This document shows, piece after piece, positions 35,662 through 44,670 of a DNA stretch of 64,000 nt. Under the pieces are notes generated by a model, which saw nothing but the letters and a program-made list of their open reading frames with translations, did not search any database and was not told the origin of the DNA. The DNA lies in NCBI RefSeq assembly GCF_001308265.1, contig NZ_CP012023.1, forward strand, positions 1,130,932 through 1,194,931. Reading direction: 5' to 3'. The DNA is from Celeribacter marinus (GTDB taxonomy: Bacteria; Pseudomonadota; Alphaproteobacteria; Rhodobacterales; Rhodobacteraceae). Made by a program: the position numbers and the translations under genes. Within the stretch, counting starts at the first letter, position 1, and each line of letters begins with the position of its first letter.

Positions 35662-36603
35662 CTAACCCGCATGCCCTGACGCGCATCCCTCTCCAATCCG
35701 CTCAATCTCAAATGTCGAATGCGCGATCCCGAAGTCTGTCGCCAATAGGGTCTTGATCGCATTTAAGATGGCGCCGTGATCGCGCTCGCTCACCACATGC
35801 GCCTCCACCGAGGTACGATGTTCGTCGATTTGCCACACATGGACATGATGCGCGCCCTCAACGCCCTCCACCGATTCAATTGCCCGTTGGATATCATCGC
35901 GCGAAACACCGTCTGGTGCTCCGAGCATCAAGATGCGCACAACGGGGCGGATTTCGAGTAGCGCATGCCAAAGAATATAGAGTGCGATTGCAACGGTGAT
36001 CAGGGGATCGGCCAAGCGCCAATCGTAGAGCAAGATCAAACCTCCCGCGACAATCACGGCCACAGACGATCCGGCATCGGCAAGGTTGTGCAAAAACGCG
36101 GCGCGTATGTTGAGGCTGTCTTTTGACATCGCATAAGTGAGAGCCGCCGTAATCAGATCAATGACCAAGGCCACCGCAGCAATCCAAACAACAATCCACC
36201 CCTCGACCTCTGGCGGATTGAAAAAACGCGCGACCCCCTCGGCCAACAGATACACAGCAATCACGATGAGGGTCGTATAGTTGACCATCGCGGCCACAAT
36301 CTCGGCCCGCCCGTAGCCAAATGTCATTGCGCCATCATATGGCTTTCGTGCAATTTTGCGGGCCGCAAAGGCAATGACAAGTGACACGGCATCGGACAGG
36401 TTGTGAATGGCATCGGCAATCAACGCCATCGAGCCAGAAACAACGCCACCTATGATTTGGGCCACCGTGAGCAACAGGTTAACCGCAACCGCCGCCGCCA
36501 CCCGCGCATCTCCCGCATCGGGGGAGATATGGTGATGGCCGCGACCCTGTGCATGGTTGTGCGAATGGTTGTGCGAATGGTCATGGGGCGTGTGATGGGA
36601 CAT
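35662..36603 (-). CDS. Cation diffusion facilitator (Zn2+-type exporter)
   Basis: A ~313-residue CDF transporter. It opens with a His-rich metal-binding tail (HHTPHDHSHNHSHNH) of the kind typical of Zn exporters. Helices follow with the metal-site motifs SMALIADAIHNLSDAVSL (HxxxD in TM2) and NIRAAFLHNLADAGSSV (HxxxD in TM5). A cytoplasmic domain follows (GVEGAHHVHVWQIDEHRTSVEAHVV). It uses the proton gradient to expel Zn2+ and similar ions. It is divergent from the TetR gene, and its ATG is preceded by GAGGATCG. Confidence 0.92.
   Translation of the reverse strand: MSHHTPHDHSHNHSHNHAQGRGHHHISPDAGDARVAAAVAVNLLLTVAQIIGGVVSGSMALIADAIHNLSDAVSLVIAFAARKIARKPYDGAMTFGYGRAEIVAAMVNYTTLIVIAVYLLAEGVARFFNPPEVEGWIVVWIAAVALVIDLITAALTYAMSKDSLNIRAAFLHNLADAGSSVAVIVAGGLILLYDWRLADPLITVAIALYILWHALLEIRPVVRILMLGAPDGVSRDDIQRAIESVEGVEGAHHVHVWQIDEHRTSVEAHVVSERDHGAILNAIKTLLATDFGIAHSTFEIERIGEGCASGHAG
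36553..36585. repeat. 12-nt tandem repeat in the His-rich tail of the CDF gene
   Basis: ATGGTTGTGCGA occurs twice in a row (36553-36564, 36565-36576) and then as a partial copy. It encodes the repeated Ser-His-Asn-His units on the minus strand. A 12-nt unit keeps frame, so copy-number change would lengthen or shorten the metal-binding tail. Confidence 0.7.
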
Positions 36604-36643
36604 CATCGATCCTCGGTCTCGGAGTTGCGTTTGCCCTACCAAT

Positions 36644-36676
36644 ATGCGAGCCTTTACTCACATTATAAACTCGCAT
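36644..36676. promoter_or_regulatory. 7-bp inverted repeat between CDF and TetR genes
   Basis: ATGCGAG (36644-36650) and CTCGCAT (36670-36676) are perfect inverted copies 19 nt apart, in the divergent promoter region of the TetR regulator and the cation exporter. A TetR dimer pair or a single long site could bind here and control both genes. Confidence 0.45.
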
Positions 36677-36688
36677 TTGAATGGCCAA

Positions 36689-37288
36689 ATGGAACAGCTC
36701 TCACACCCCAGAAAACAACCACGCCAAGCCCGTGCACAAGCAACCTTTGACGCAATATTGGAAGCGAGCGCTCGCATTTTAACGCATGGTGGCCCTGACG
36801 CTTTAACCACCAATTTTGTGGCTAAAACGGCGGGTGTCTCGGTTGGTTCGCTCTATCAGTACTTTCCATCCAAGGACGCGATCATTGCCGAACTTATCCG
36901 CGCGATGCGGCAATCCATGCGCGACGACATTATCTCGACGGTTGCGTTTTGCGCTGATCGCCCTCTGAGGTTTTCCATTGCGCGAATGGTGCGGGCCGTG
37001 ATTCACCACCACACACACGCGAACCGCCGTATTGATGTGTTGGAGCATCTGGAGCGTCACCTGCCACCCGATCCACAAGCGCGCCAAATGCTGGACGAGA
37101 TGCGCAGCGCGATTGCCCAAATGCTGGCACGCCACCACATACCCCAACCGGCTCAAGCCGCATCAGACCTCTTGAATCTGATATTCGGAATGGCCCACCC
37201 CGCGCTTCATAATGGCGAGACGAATTTCGACGCCCTTGCAAACAGAATAGAACCTGCGGCCCTTGGATACCTCGGTATTACGCCATAA
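36689..37288 (+). CDS. TetR/AcrR-family regulator
   Basis: A ~199-residue regulator. The TetR helix-turn-helix is clear: RAQATFDAILEASARILTHGG, then LTTNFVAKTAGVSVGSLYQYFPSKDAIIAELI. The ligand domain has no recognised sensor. I start at the ATG giving MEQLSHPRK; an ATG 45 nt upstream lies inside the inverted repeat that is the probable operator. The divergent layout suggests it represses the neighbouring cation exporter and itself; its effector is unknown. Confidence 0.85.
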   Translation: MEQLSHPRKQPRQARAQATFDAILEASARILTHGGPDALTTNFVAKTAGVSVGSLYQYFPSKDAIIAELIRAMRQSMRDDIISTVAFCADRPLRFSIARMVRAVIHHHTHANRRIDVLEHLERHLPPDPQARQMLDEMRSAIAQMLARHHIPQPAQAASDLLNLIFGMAHPALHNGETNFDALANRIEPAALGYLGITP

Positions 37289-37290
37289 AA

Positions 37291-37317
37291 AACGCGCCGC
37301 TCATATAACGGCTCGTT
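37291..37317. terminator. Bidirectional terminator between TetR and sulfotransferase genes
   Basis: AACG-GCCG (37291-37299, one mismatch) pairs with CGGC-CGTT (37309-37317) around a 9-nt loop. TTTT follows on the plus strand and TTTTT on the minus. It lies between convergent genes. Confidence 0.55.
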
Positions 37318-37332
37318 TTGATAATCACTCGA

Positions 37333-38151
37333 TCAATCGCCAAGTTTGGCGTGCACCTCGGCCAAATCGACATCGCTAAGTGGCATCTTATTGCCCGGAT
37401 TTTCAAAGTCGTATTTGAACAACTGAAAATCACGGTGGAATATTTCCCACATCAAGTGCATCGAAAGGTCGTCGAAGTAATCCTCAACGGGATGTAGACG
37501 CTTTGGTCCGTGCCCCTCGCTCTCATTAAAGCGCGGGATCGCGGAGAGGTCTACCCAATGTGGCGTCTCAATGTGATCAAGAACGTCCTGCATCCCCTCG
37601 TTGAATTTCTCGGTAAAGAAAATCTTGTCGTAGGTGCCGCCATTGGCGATGAACGTGGCCACATGGCCGGACATGCCAGACCAGTGGATATCGGGATCCA
37701 TCGGGCGGCGCCACCGGATGGTATCGCGCACAAACAACAAGAACCGGCGGAACGATGCGATCTGATCAAATTCGCCGGTGCCGTCATCCCCGCCAACCTC
37801 AACGCCGTATTGTTGGATCAGCTTTGGTACCAGATTCCCACGGTAACGGCGTCCATTGCGCTGGATACCGCATATTTTGTCAAAGAACGACGAAAGCACG
37901 CGGGTGTACGGGTTACGAACGCAGGTGAACGCGTAGGATGCGTGCGCCTTTACGTTGGCTTCTATGAGGGGCTGACTGTTTTCTTGCGCCCATTTGTGTA
38001 GCTTTTCGGTACTATCGTGAATGTCGCCATCAAAAAACGTCCCATGGTCCGAATAGTACATGATCTGACCAATGGTCGAGCACGCACATTTTGGAATAAC
38101 GCGGTAAACCACGCTTTCACTTTCAGTCATCCAGGTTCCCGGAAAGCCCAT
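37333..38151 (-). CDS. Sulfotransferase family protein
   Basis: A ~272-residue soluble protein of the Sulfotransfer_2 type. VVYRVIPKCACSTIGQIMYY is the PAPS 5'-phosphosulfate loop (PKCACST), and YAFTCVRNPYTRVLSSFFDK the 3'-phosphate-binding segment (RNPYTR). It transfers sulfate to a glycan or lipid acceptor. It is divergent from the GT14 glycosyltransferase, so the two may act on one surface glycan. The start is ambiguous: ATG at 38151 is used; a TTG 30 nt upstream and a later Met are alternatives. Confidence 0.85.
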   Translation of the reverse strand: MGFPGTWMTESESVVYRVIPKCACSTIGQIMYYSDHGTFFDGDIHDSTEKLHKWAQENSQPLIEANVKAHASYAFTCVRNPYTRVLSSFFDKICGIQRNGRRYRGNLVPKLIQQYGVEVGGDDGTGEFDQIASFRRFLLFVRDTIRWRRPMDPDIHWSGMSGHVATFIANGGTYDKIFFTEKFNEGMQDVLDHIETPHWVDLSAIPRFNESEGHGPKRLHPVEDYFDDLSMHLMWEIFHRDFQLFKYDFENPGNKMPLSDVDLAEVHAKLGD

Positions 38152-38282
38152 TTCACACACACTCCACTCAACTGCCCCCAAGGCAGAGTTTTTTCTTTAA
38201 AAGCAAATTTGCATTGTTTATTCAATATTTGGTTACGCCTATAGAGACACAATAGGGCAAAAATGAGGTTTATGGTTCCAAT

Positions 38283-39860
38283 ATGGCACGAATTGCATTC
38301 ATTCTTTTGTGCCACAAGGATCCTGAAGCCATCGTGCAGCAGGCCGAACGGCTGACTGCCGCGGGCGACTATATCTCGATCCACTTTGACGCACGCGGCG
38401 GCAAAGAGGCATTTAATGCGATCAAAGCGGCCCTTTCCCAAAATTCAAATGTCACATTCGCCACAAAGCGGATCAAATGCGGTTGGGGGGCATGGAGCCT
38501 TGTCCAAGCGACCCTCTATGCCGTCGAGGCCGCCGAAAAGGCCTTCTCGGACGCGACCCACTTCTACATGGTGTCCGGCGATTGCATGTCCGTCAAAACC
38601 GCCGAGTTCATGCATGATTTTCTGGACCGTGACGATGCTGATTACATAGAAAGCTATGACTTTTTTGAAAGCGACTGGATCAAAACAGGCATAAAAGAAG
38701 AGCGCCTCGTGTATCGTCACCTCTTTAACGAGCGCACCCACAAATGGCTGTTCTACAAAAGCATGGCCATTCAAGACAAACTTGGCCTCAAACGTGAGGT
38801 TCCGCCAGATTTGCGCATGATGATCGGGTCGCAATGGTGGTGTTTGCGTCGCCGCACAATTGAGTGGATTCTCGAATTCACACGCAAGCGCCGCGATATC
38901 ATGGCCTTTTTTCGGACGACATGGATTCCCGATGAGACGTTTTTTCAAACGCTTGTGCGCCACCTAGTAGCGGACACGGAAATCAGAAACCGTACTCTGA
39001 CGTTCTTGATGTTCACGGACTACGGTATGCCTGTCGTGTTTTATAACGACCACTATGATATGCTTGTTTCGCAAGACTACCTGTTTGCCCGCAAAATATC
39101 GCCCGATGCTAGAACGCTGAAAAAGCGGCTCGGCGAGTTGTTTGTCGCCCAAAACGTGACATTCAAAATCTCCAACGAAGGGCGTTCGCTCTTTCAATTC
39201 CTCACTGGACGTGGCCGCATTGGTCGCCGGTTCGGCCAAAGATTTTGGGAATCCGAAAGTACATTGGGGCGCGACCGCGAGCTATTGATCGTGACTTGCA
39301 AAAAGTGGCATGTGGCCAAACGGCTTGTCGCTGAATTTCGCAAAAAGACTGACCTGCCCTGCCTCGAATATCTCTTTAACGAAGAGGACACACCACTGCC
39401 TGATCTGGGTGGGATCGAGAAAAGCTTATGGAAACGCTCACGGCACCGGCGGGCATGGGTGCGAATGTTGTTCGACTATTATGACACTGACCGCATGCTG
39501 ATTTGCATCGATCCCGGCGGGTTCGATTTGATCAACGATTTTTACGCGGATCGGTCTGGCACACGGATGTTAGACGTCGAATGCGACTACACGCCTGACT
39601 ATTTAGCGGGACACGCAAAGCGAGTCGGATTAGCGGGCGAGGCCACACCAAAAGAGGCGCTAGAACGCCTGTTGCCGACAATCCGCAGCGACATTAACCA
39701 CGAGGCGGACCAAATTCGCGACCAAGACTATGAGAACTTTTACCTCATGCGCGAAAACAACTCTGATGACGAAAACGCGGCCTGCATTGCGCGTTTCCTC
39801 GACATCTCGATGGAAGATGCACGCGATATACTTGCAACTCAGCACCTGTTCGCAGACTAA
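38283..39860 (+). CDS. GT14/Branch glycosyltransferase with DUF5928-type C-terminus
   Basis: A 525-residue protein. The N-terminal ~270 residues match core-2/I-branching beta-1,6-N-acetylglucosaminyltransferases (GT14): ARIAFILLCHKDPEAIVQQ, YISIHFDARGGKEAF, GWGAWSLVQATLYAVEAA, HFYMVSGDCMSVKTAEF and GSQWWCLRRRTIEWILEF. The C-terminal ~230 residues (LLIVTCKKWHVAKRLVAEFRKKTDLPCLEYLF; RMLICIDPGGFDLINDFYADRSG) correspond to the Rhodobacterales-specific DUF5928 region, whose role is unknown. An AT-rich promoter region separates it from the divergent sulfotransferase. Confidence 0.8.
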   Translation: MARIAFILLCHKDPEAIVQQAERLTAAGDYISIHFDARGGKEAFNAIKAALSQNSNVTFATKRIKCGWGAWSLVQATLYAVEAAEKAFSDATHFYMVSGDCMSVKTAEFMHDFLDRDDADYIESYDFFESDWIKTGIKEERLVYRHLFNERTHKWLFYKSMAIQDKLGLKREVPPDLRMMIGSQWWCLRRRTIEWILEFTRKRRDIMAFFRTTWIPDETFFQTLVRHLVADTEIRNRTLTFLMFTDYGMPVVFYNDHYDMLVSQDYLFARKISPDARTLKKRLGELFVAQNVTFKISNEGRSLFQFLTGRGRIGRRFGQRFWESESTLGRDRELLIVTCKKWHVAKRLVAEFRKKTDLPCLEYLFNEEDTPLPDLGGIEKSLWKRSRHRRAWVRMLFDYYDTDRMLICIDPGGFDLINDFYADRSGTRMLDVECDYTPDYLAGHAKRVGLAGEATPKEALERLLPTIRSDINHEADQIRDQDYENFYLMRENNSDDENAACIARFLDISMEDARDILATQHLFAD

Positions 39861-39916
39861 ACACATCACGCGGGTCGCCGTGTTATTGCCCGCGATCCTT
39901 AAGGAAAGGCCCACAC

Positions 39917-40294
39917 ATGCCCTATGCCTACGACGACCAAAACATTTTCGCCAAAATTTTGCGGGGGGATATTCCGTCAACGCCTGTCTATGAGAGCGCG
40001 CATACCATCGCCTTTCCCGATATCAGCCCGCAAAAAAAGCACCATCTTCTAGTAATCCCAAAAGGTCCGTATCGGTGTTATGATCACTTTGTTCAGGCAG
40101 CCAGTGACGCAGAGCAATTGGATTTCTTTCGGGCTGTGGGTGCGGTCGCAAAACAGCTGGGTGTCTCAGAGGTACATGGCGGCAATGGCTACCGTTTGAT
40201 CACCAATTCAGGGCCTGACAGCCTCCAAGAGGTGCCGCATTTCCATGTCCATCTATTGGGCGGCGAGCCTTGCGGCCCACTGACCGCAGGCTAA
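39917..40294 (+). CDS. HIT-family nucleotide-binding protein
   Basis: A 125-residue histidine-triad protein. NIFAKILRGDIPSTPVYES is the family start; the triad is in EVPHFHVHLLGGEPCGPL (HxHxH). HIT/HINT proteins hydrolyse nucleoside phosphoramidates or related adenylates; the natural substrate here is not known. It follows the GT14 gene by 56 nt and ends before a clear terminator. Confidence 0.92.
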   Translation: MPYAYDDQNIFAKILRGDIPSTPVYESAHTIAFPDISPQKKHHLLVIPKGPYRCYDHFVQAASDAEQLDFFRAVGAVAKQLGVSEVHGGNGYRLITNSGPDSLQEVPHFHVHLLGGEPCGPLTAG

Positions 40295-40307
40295 GCACAA
40301 ACAATAT

Positions 40308-40341
40308 AGGCGGCCCCAAGCATAAAGGAGCCGCCTTTATA
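40308..40341 (+). terminator. Terminator of the HIT gene
   Basis: AGGCGGC (40308-40314) pairs with GCCGCCT (40330-40336), followed by TTTATAT. Confidence 0.65.
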
Positions 40342-40371
40342 TATGATCACGGTGTCAGGCGGCGAGCGCCA

Positions 40372-41307
40372 TTAGCGCCCAGATGTCAAGTCTACAAACA
40401 CATCCTCAAGGTCCGGCTCTTGTGTGCGCACATCGCCAATGACAACGCCTTGGGCCTTTACCGCGTCCAATACATCATTGGCGGAGGCCTGTGCACGCGA
40501 ATAGGTAAACGACAAAACACCATCCTTTTTGCGCTCAAAACTGACGCCATTGGGCAGGTCAAACGTTTCGGGGGCTGCCCCCTCAGGTTCGATCAACAAT
40601 GTTTTTGCATCCATGCGCCCAAGCAGGTTTTTCGTCGTATCACGGACAACCATTTCGCCGTGATTGATGATCGCAATTTCATCACACATCTCTTGCGCCT
40701 CTTCGAGATAGTGCGTGGTGAGGATAATGGTCATCCCGCGCTCCTCGTTGAGGCGGCGCACGTTTTGCCAAAGCATTTGACGCAGCTCGATATCCACACC
40801 CGCGGTCGGCTCATCGAGCACCAGAATCTGCGGATTGTGGACGAGTGCCTTACCAAGCAATAACCGCCGCCGCATCCCGCCAGACAATGTGCGCGCATAG
40901 GCGTTCGCCTTATCCGTCAGACCCACAAGTTCTAGGATTTCATCCGACCAGCGGTCTTTCTTGGGCACGCCGTAAAGACCGGCCTGTACTTCCAAGGCCT
41001 CGCGTGGGGGGAAAAACGGATCAAGGTTCAACTCTTGTGGCATGACGCCAATCGCGGCACGGCTTTGGCGCGGATTGATATCTTGATCAAAGCCCCAAAT
41101 TCTCACCCGACCCTCGGATTTGATCGTCAAACCGGCAAGGATATTGATCAGCGTTGATTTGCCTGCGCCATTGGGACCGAGCAAGCCAAAGATCGACCCT
41201 TTGGGAATTGTGAGATCAATTCCCTTGAGCGCCTCTTTGGGGCCAGCGCCGCCCTGACCACGGTAAACTTTGCGCAGGCCTTCAATTTCGATTGCATTGC
41301 CGCTCAT
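40372..41307 (-). CDS. ABC-2-type transporter ATP-binding protein (no permease nearby)
   Basis: A 311-residue ATPase subunit. Walker A is FGLLGPNGAGKSTLINILAG, the signature TLSGGMRRRLLLGKALVH, Walker B ILVLDEPTAGVD, and the switch His is in LTTHYLEEAQEMCDEI. The ~80-residue C-terminal domain is the ABC-2/CcmA-type tail. The ATG is preceded by GGAAGGAG. No membrane partner gene lies on either side, so the permease must be elsewhere. It is divergent from the CHCC zinc-finger gene. Confidence 0.92.
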   Translation of the reverse strand: MSGNAIEIEGLRKVYRGQGGAGPKEALKGIDLTIPKGSIFGLLGPNGAGKSTLINILAGLTIKSEGRVRIWGFDQDINPRQSRAAIGVMPQELNLDPFFPPREALEVQAGLYGVPKKDRWSDEILELVGLTDKANAYARTLSGGMRRRLLLGKALVHNPQILVLDEPTAGVDIELRQMLWQNVRRLNEERGMTIILTTHYLEEAQEMCDEIAIINHGEMVVRDTTKNLLGRMDAKTLLIEPEGAAPETFDLPNGVSFERKKDGVLSFTYSRAQASANDVLDAVKAQGVVIGDVRTQEPDLEDVFVDLTSGR

Positions 41308-41485
41308 GGCCACTCCTTCCCTGCGCGATCCGCACAAACTTCGCTTGTCGCGCCCGCACGGATCGTTATCATAAGACCCTGACTTAGGCCCTTCGTTCGC
41401 GTAGGGCAACTCCCACCACCCGCGCAAGGCCCACGCGAATTTGCAAACCGCCTGCGTCGTGACGAAAGAAGAGAGCGACACAACC

Positions 41486-41671
41486 ATGACGATCCAAGCC
41501 CCTGAAACCGAAGTTGTCTCCCAGTGGAAAGTGGCCTGTGATGGCGGCGAAGGCGCGCTTGGCCATCCGCGCGTCTGGCTGTCGATCTCAAAAGAGCGCG
41601 GCTATGTCGAATGCGGTTACTGCGACAAGAAATTCATTCACGAAAGCAGCAAGCTGTCTGACGTTGAGTAA
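41486..41671 (+). CDS. CHCC-type zinc-finger protein
   Basis: A 61-residue protein of the zf-CHCC family, related to the NDUFS6 accessory subunit of complex I. The zinc ligands are in VACDGGEGALGHPRVWL (Cys, His) and VECGYCDKKFIH (two Cys). Such proteins are widespread in alphaproteobacteria as small stand-alone genes; their exact function in bacteria is not settled. The ATG giving MTIQAPETEV is chosen; a CTG/ATG upstream would add a poorly conserved stretch. Confidence 0.88.
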   Translation: MTIQAPETEVVSQWKVACDGGEGALGHPRVWLSISKERGYVECGYCDKKFIHESSKLSDVE

Positions 41672-41710
41672 GACACATCCTGTCCGCTGGGACGGGATGT
41701 CGACATCAAT

Positions 41711-41745
41711 GGCGCGGAGTGGTTAGGGCCAGTCCGCGCCTCTTT
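41711..41745 (+). terminator. Terminator after the zinc-finger gene
   Basis: GGCGCGGA (41711-41718) pairs with TCCGCGCC (41733-41740), followed by TCTTT. Confidence 0.7.
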
Positions 41746-41786
41746 AATATCTGCGCAAAACATGCGTGCACAAAGGGATTTTGGCA

Positions 41787-44585
41787 ATGGCTTTCGGCAA
41801 GGGACATCACCTGCATCTGATCGACGGATCGGCCTTTATCTTTCGCGCCTATCACGCGCTGCCGCCGCTCACGCGCAAATCTGACGGCTTGCCCGTTGGG
41901 GCCGTGGCGGGGTTTTGTAATATGCTCTACCGCTACATCGAGGCCAACACAGGTTCAGATGCACCCACCCACGCGGCGGTAATTTTCGACCACTCGGGCA
42001 AAACGTTTCGCAACGATCTTTATCCCGCCTACAAGGCAAATCGCCCTCCAGCGCCAGAGGACTTGCGACCACAATTCCCGCTGACACGCGATGCCACCCG
42101 AGCGTTCAATGTCTCGTGTATCGAGATCGAAGGTTTCGAGGCTGACGATATTATCGCCACTCTCGCCCATCAGGCTCGTGACGCGGGCGGCAACGCCACG
42201 ATCATTTCCTCAGACAAGGATTTGATGCAGCTTATTGGGGGCGGCGTCGAAATGCTCGACCCGATGAAGAACAAGCGGATTGACCGCGAAGGCGTTGAGG
42301 AAAAATTCGGCGTTGGCCCCGAGCGGGTCGTAGATGTGCAAGCCCTTGCGGGCGATAGCGTGGACAATGTTCCGGGCGCTCCGGGCATCGGGATCAAAAC
42401 GGCAGCGTTGTTGATCAACGAATACGGCGATTTAGACACGCTTTTAGCGCGCGCTAATGAGATCAAACAGCCCAAGCGCCGCGAGTCGCTGGTCAACAAT
42501 GCCGACTTGATCCGCGTTTCGCGCGACTTGGTGCAACTCGACTGCAACATGACGCTCGATTTCTCGCTCGATAGCCTCGAGGTGCAAGAGCCTGACACTG
42601 ATGCTCTTCTCGCCTTTCTCTCTGAGATGGAATTTCGCACGATCGTCAAACGGGTGGCAGAGCGTTTCAAAGTAACGCCCCCCATTGTCGAAGACGCCCC
42701 AACCGCCACGCCGAGCAAAGCCGCAGAACCCGACATGCCGCCTTTTGATGTCGACAAATACGAACGCGTTTCGACCATGGCAGCCCTTGAGCGCTGGATC
42801 GCGGCCATCTATGAGCGCGGTTATGTCGCCGTCGATACCGAAACGACCGGATTGGACGCGATGCAGGTCGATCTGGTTGGCATTTCGCTTTGTGTCGAGG
42901 CAGGCACAGCGTGCTATATCCCCGTGGCACATACCATGGGCGAAGATGACCTGTTTGGTGGGTCGAACCTTGTGGACGGGCAATTGTCACTCAATATGGT
43001 TCTGGGTGCACTGCGCCCCGTACTTGAGGATGAGACCATCCTCAAAATCGGCCAGAACATGAAATACGATGCAAAGATATTTGCGCGCAACGGCATCCGT
43101 GTCGCACCCTATGACGATACAATGCTGTTGTCCTACGCGCTAAACGCAGGGCTGCACAATCACGGCATGGACGCACTATCGGAGCGCTATCTGGACCATA
43201 CTCCAATTCCAACCAAAGACCTTTTGGGGACGGGAAAATCCGCAATCACCTTTGACAAAGTGGATCTCGACAAGGCCGTAAAATACGCCGCCGAGGACGC
43301 CGATGTCACCCTACGCCTGTGGCAAATATTCAAACCGAAGCTCCATACTGAGCAGGTTACAACGGTTTACGAGACGCTAGAACGCCCGTTGTCACCCGTG
43401 CTAGTGGACATGGAGATGGCCGGAATCAAAGTCGACCGTGATGTTCTGTCACGGATGTCCAACGCATTTGCCCAAAAGATGGCCGGCCTAGAGGCCGAAA
43501 TTCACGAGCTTGCTGGTGGCGCGTTCAACGTCGGGTCGCCCAAACAACTTGGTGAAATCCTATTCGATCAAATGGGTCTAGAGGGCGGCAAAAAAGGCAA
43601 AACAGGCGCTTATGCTACAGGGGCCGACATTCTCGAAGACCTCGCATCCGAGGGCCACGATCTACCTGCGCGCGTCCTTGACTGGCGGCAACTGTCGAAA
43701 CTTAAATCGACCTATACCGATGCCCTGCAAACATTCATTCACCCCGATACAGGGCGCGTGCATACCTCCTATATTCAAACGGGTGCCGTGACAGGTCGCC
43801 TTGCCTCGTCTGATCCGAACCTCCAAAACATTCCCATTCGCTCGGACGAAGGGCGCCGCATTCGCGAGGCCTTTGTAGCGGATCGTGGCAAAAAACTTGT
43901 CTCGCTCGATTATTCCCAGATCGAGCTGCGCATCCTCGCCCATGTCGCCCGCATCGATAGCCTCAAACAGGCGTTCCGCGATGGTCTCGACATTCACGCC
44001 ATGACCGCATCCGAAATGTTTGGCGTCCCGATTGAGGGCATGGACCCGATGGTGCGCCGTCAGGCAAAGGCCATCAACTTTGGTGTGATCTACGGCATAT
44101 CGGGGTTCGGTCTGGCCCGCAATTTGCGTATCCCCCGCAAAGAGGCCCAAGGCTTTATTGACCGCTACTTTGAGCGGTTCCCCGGCATAAAGGAATACAT
44201 GGACGAAACCGTGGCCTTTGCCAAAGATCACAAATACGTGGCCACCTTGTTTGGTCGCAAAATCCATACGCCCGAAATTGCCGCCAAAGGCCCACAAGCG
44301 GGGTTTGCCAAACGCGCCGCGATCAACGCGCCCATTCAAGGCACTGCCGCAGATATCATTCGCCGTGCCATGATCCGGATGCCAAACGCAATCCGCGACC
44401 TGCCCGCAACAATGCTATTGCAGGTCCACGATGAATTAATTTTTGAGGTGGACGAAGACGCCTGTGATCACGTGATCGAAGTGGTCAAGGATGTGATGGA
44501 AAATGCGTCTGATCCGGCCGTCAAACTTGACGTGCCGATTGAAGTCGACGCAGGTGTTGGCGACAATTGGGCCGAGGCGCACTAG
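41787..44585 (+). CDS. polA: DNA polymerase I
   Basis: A 932-residue enzyme for Okazaki-fragment processing and repair, with all three domains. The 5'-3' exonuclease runs from LHLIDGSAFIFRAYHALPP through SSDKDLMQLIGGGVEMLDP. The 3'-5' exonuclease keeps VAVDTETTGLDAMQ (DxE) and YAAEDADVTLRLW, so proofreading looks active. The polymerase has motif A LVSLDYSQIELRILAH, motif B RRQAKAINFGVIYG and motif C LLQVHDELIFEV. The ATG at 41787 has AAGGGA upstream; a GTG 21 nt earlier is less likely. Confidence 0.97.
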   Translation: MAFGKGHHLHLIDGSAFIFRAYHALPPLTRKSDGLPVGAVAGFCNMLYRYIEANTGSDAPTHAAVIFDHSGKTFRNDLYPAYKANRPPAPEDLRPQFPLTRDATRAFNVSCIEIEGFEADDIIATLAHQARDAGGNATIISSDKDLMQLIGGGVEMLDPMKNKRIDREGVEEKFGVGPERVVDVQALAGDSVDNVPGAPGIGIKTAALLINEYGDLDTLLARANEIKQPKRRESLVNNADLIRVSRDLVQLDCNMTLDFSLDSLEVQEPDTDALLAFLSEMEFRTIVKRVAERFKVTPPIVEDAPTATPSKAAEPDMPPFDVDKYERVSTMAALERWIAAIYERGYVAVDTETTGLDAMQVDLVGISLCVEAGTACYIPVAHTMGEDDLFGGSNLVDGQLSLNMVLGALRPVLEDETILKIGQNMKYDAKIFARNGIRVAPYDDTMLLSYALNAGLHNHGMDALSERYLDHTPIPTKDLLGTGKSAITFDKVDLDKAVKYAAEDADVTLRLWQIFKPKLHTEQVTTVYETLERPLSPVLVDMEMAGIKVDRDVLSRMSNAFAQKMAGLEAEIHELAGGAFNVGSPKQLGEILFDQMGLEGGKKGKTGAYATGADILEDLASEGHDLPARVLDWRQLSKLKSTYTDALQTFIHPDTGRVHTSYIQTGAVTGRLASSDPNLQNIPIRSDEGRRIREAFVADRGKKLVSLDYSQIELRILAHVARIDSLKQAFRDGLDIHAMTASEMFGVPIEGMDPMVRRQAKAINFGVIYGISGFGLARNLRIPRKEAQGFIDRYFERFPGIKEYMDETVAFAKDHKYVATLFGRKIHTPEIAAKGPQAGFAKRAAINAPIQGTAADIIRRAMIRMPNAIRDLPATMLLQVHDELIFEVDEDACDHVIEVVKDVMENASDPAVKLDVPIEVDAGVGDNWAEAH

Positions 44586-44607
44586 GCGGCAGCGGTTGGT
44601 ATAAAAA

Positions 44608-44637
44608 ATGGCGCGTGAGGGAAACCCTACGCGCCAT
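44608..44637. terminator. Bidirectional terminator between polA and the adenosine kinase gene
   Basis: ATGGCGCG (44608-44615) pairs with CGCGCCAT (44630-44637), with an inner AGGG/CCCT pairing and AAA loop. Six A's precede it on the plus strand, giving a T-tract for the minus-strand gene. Confidence 0.8.
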
Positions 44638-44670
44638 TCTACATGATAGGATCAGGTGCAGCCTAATGGA

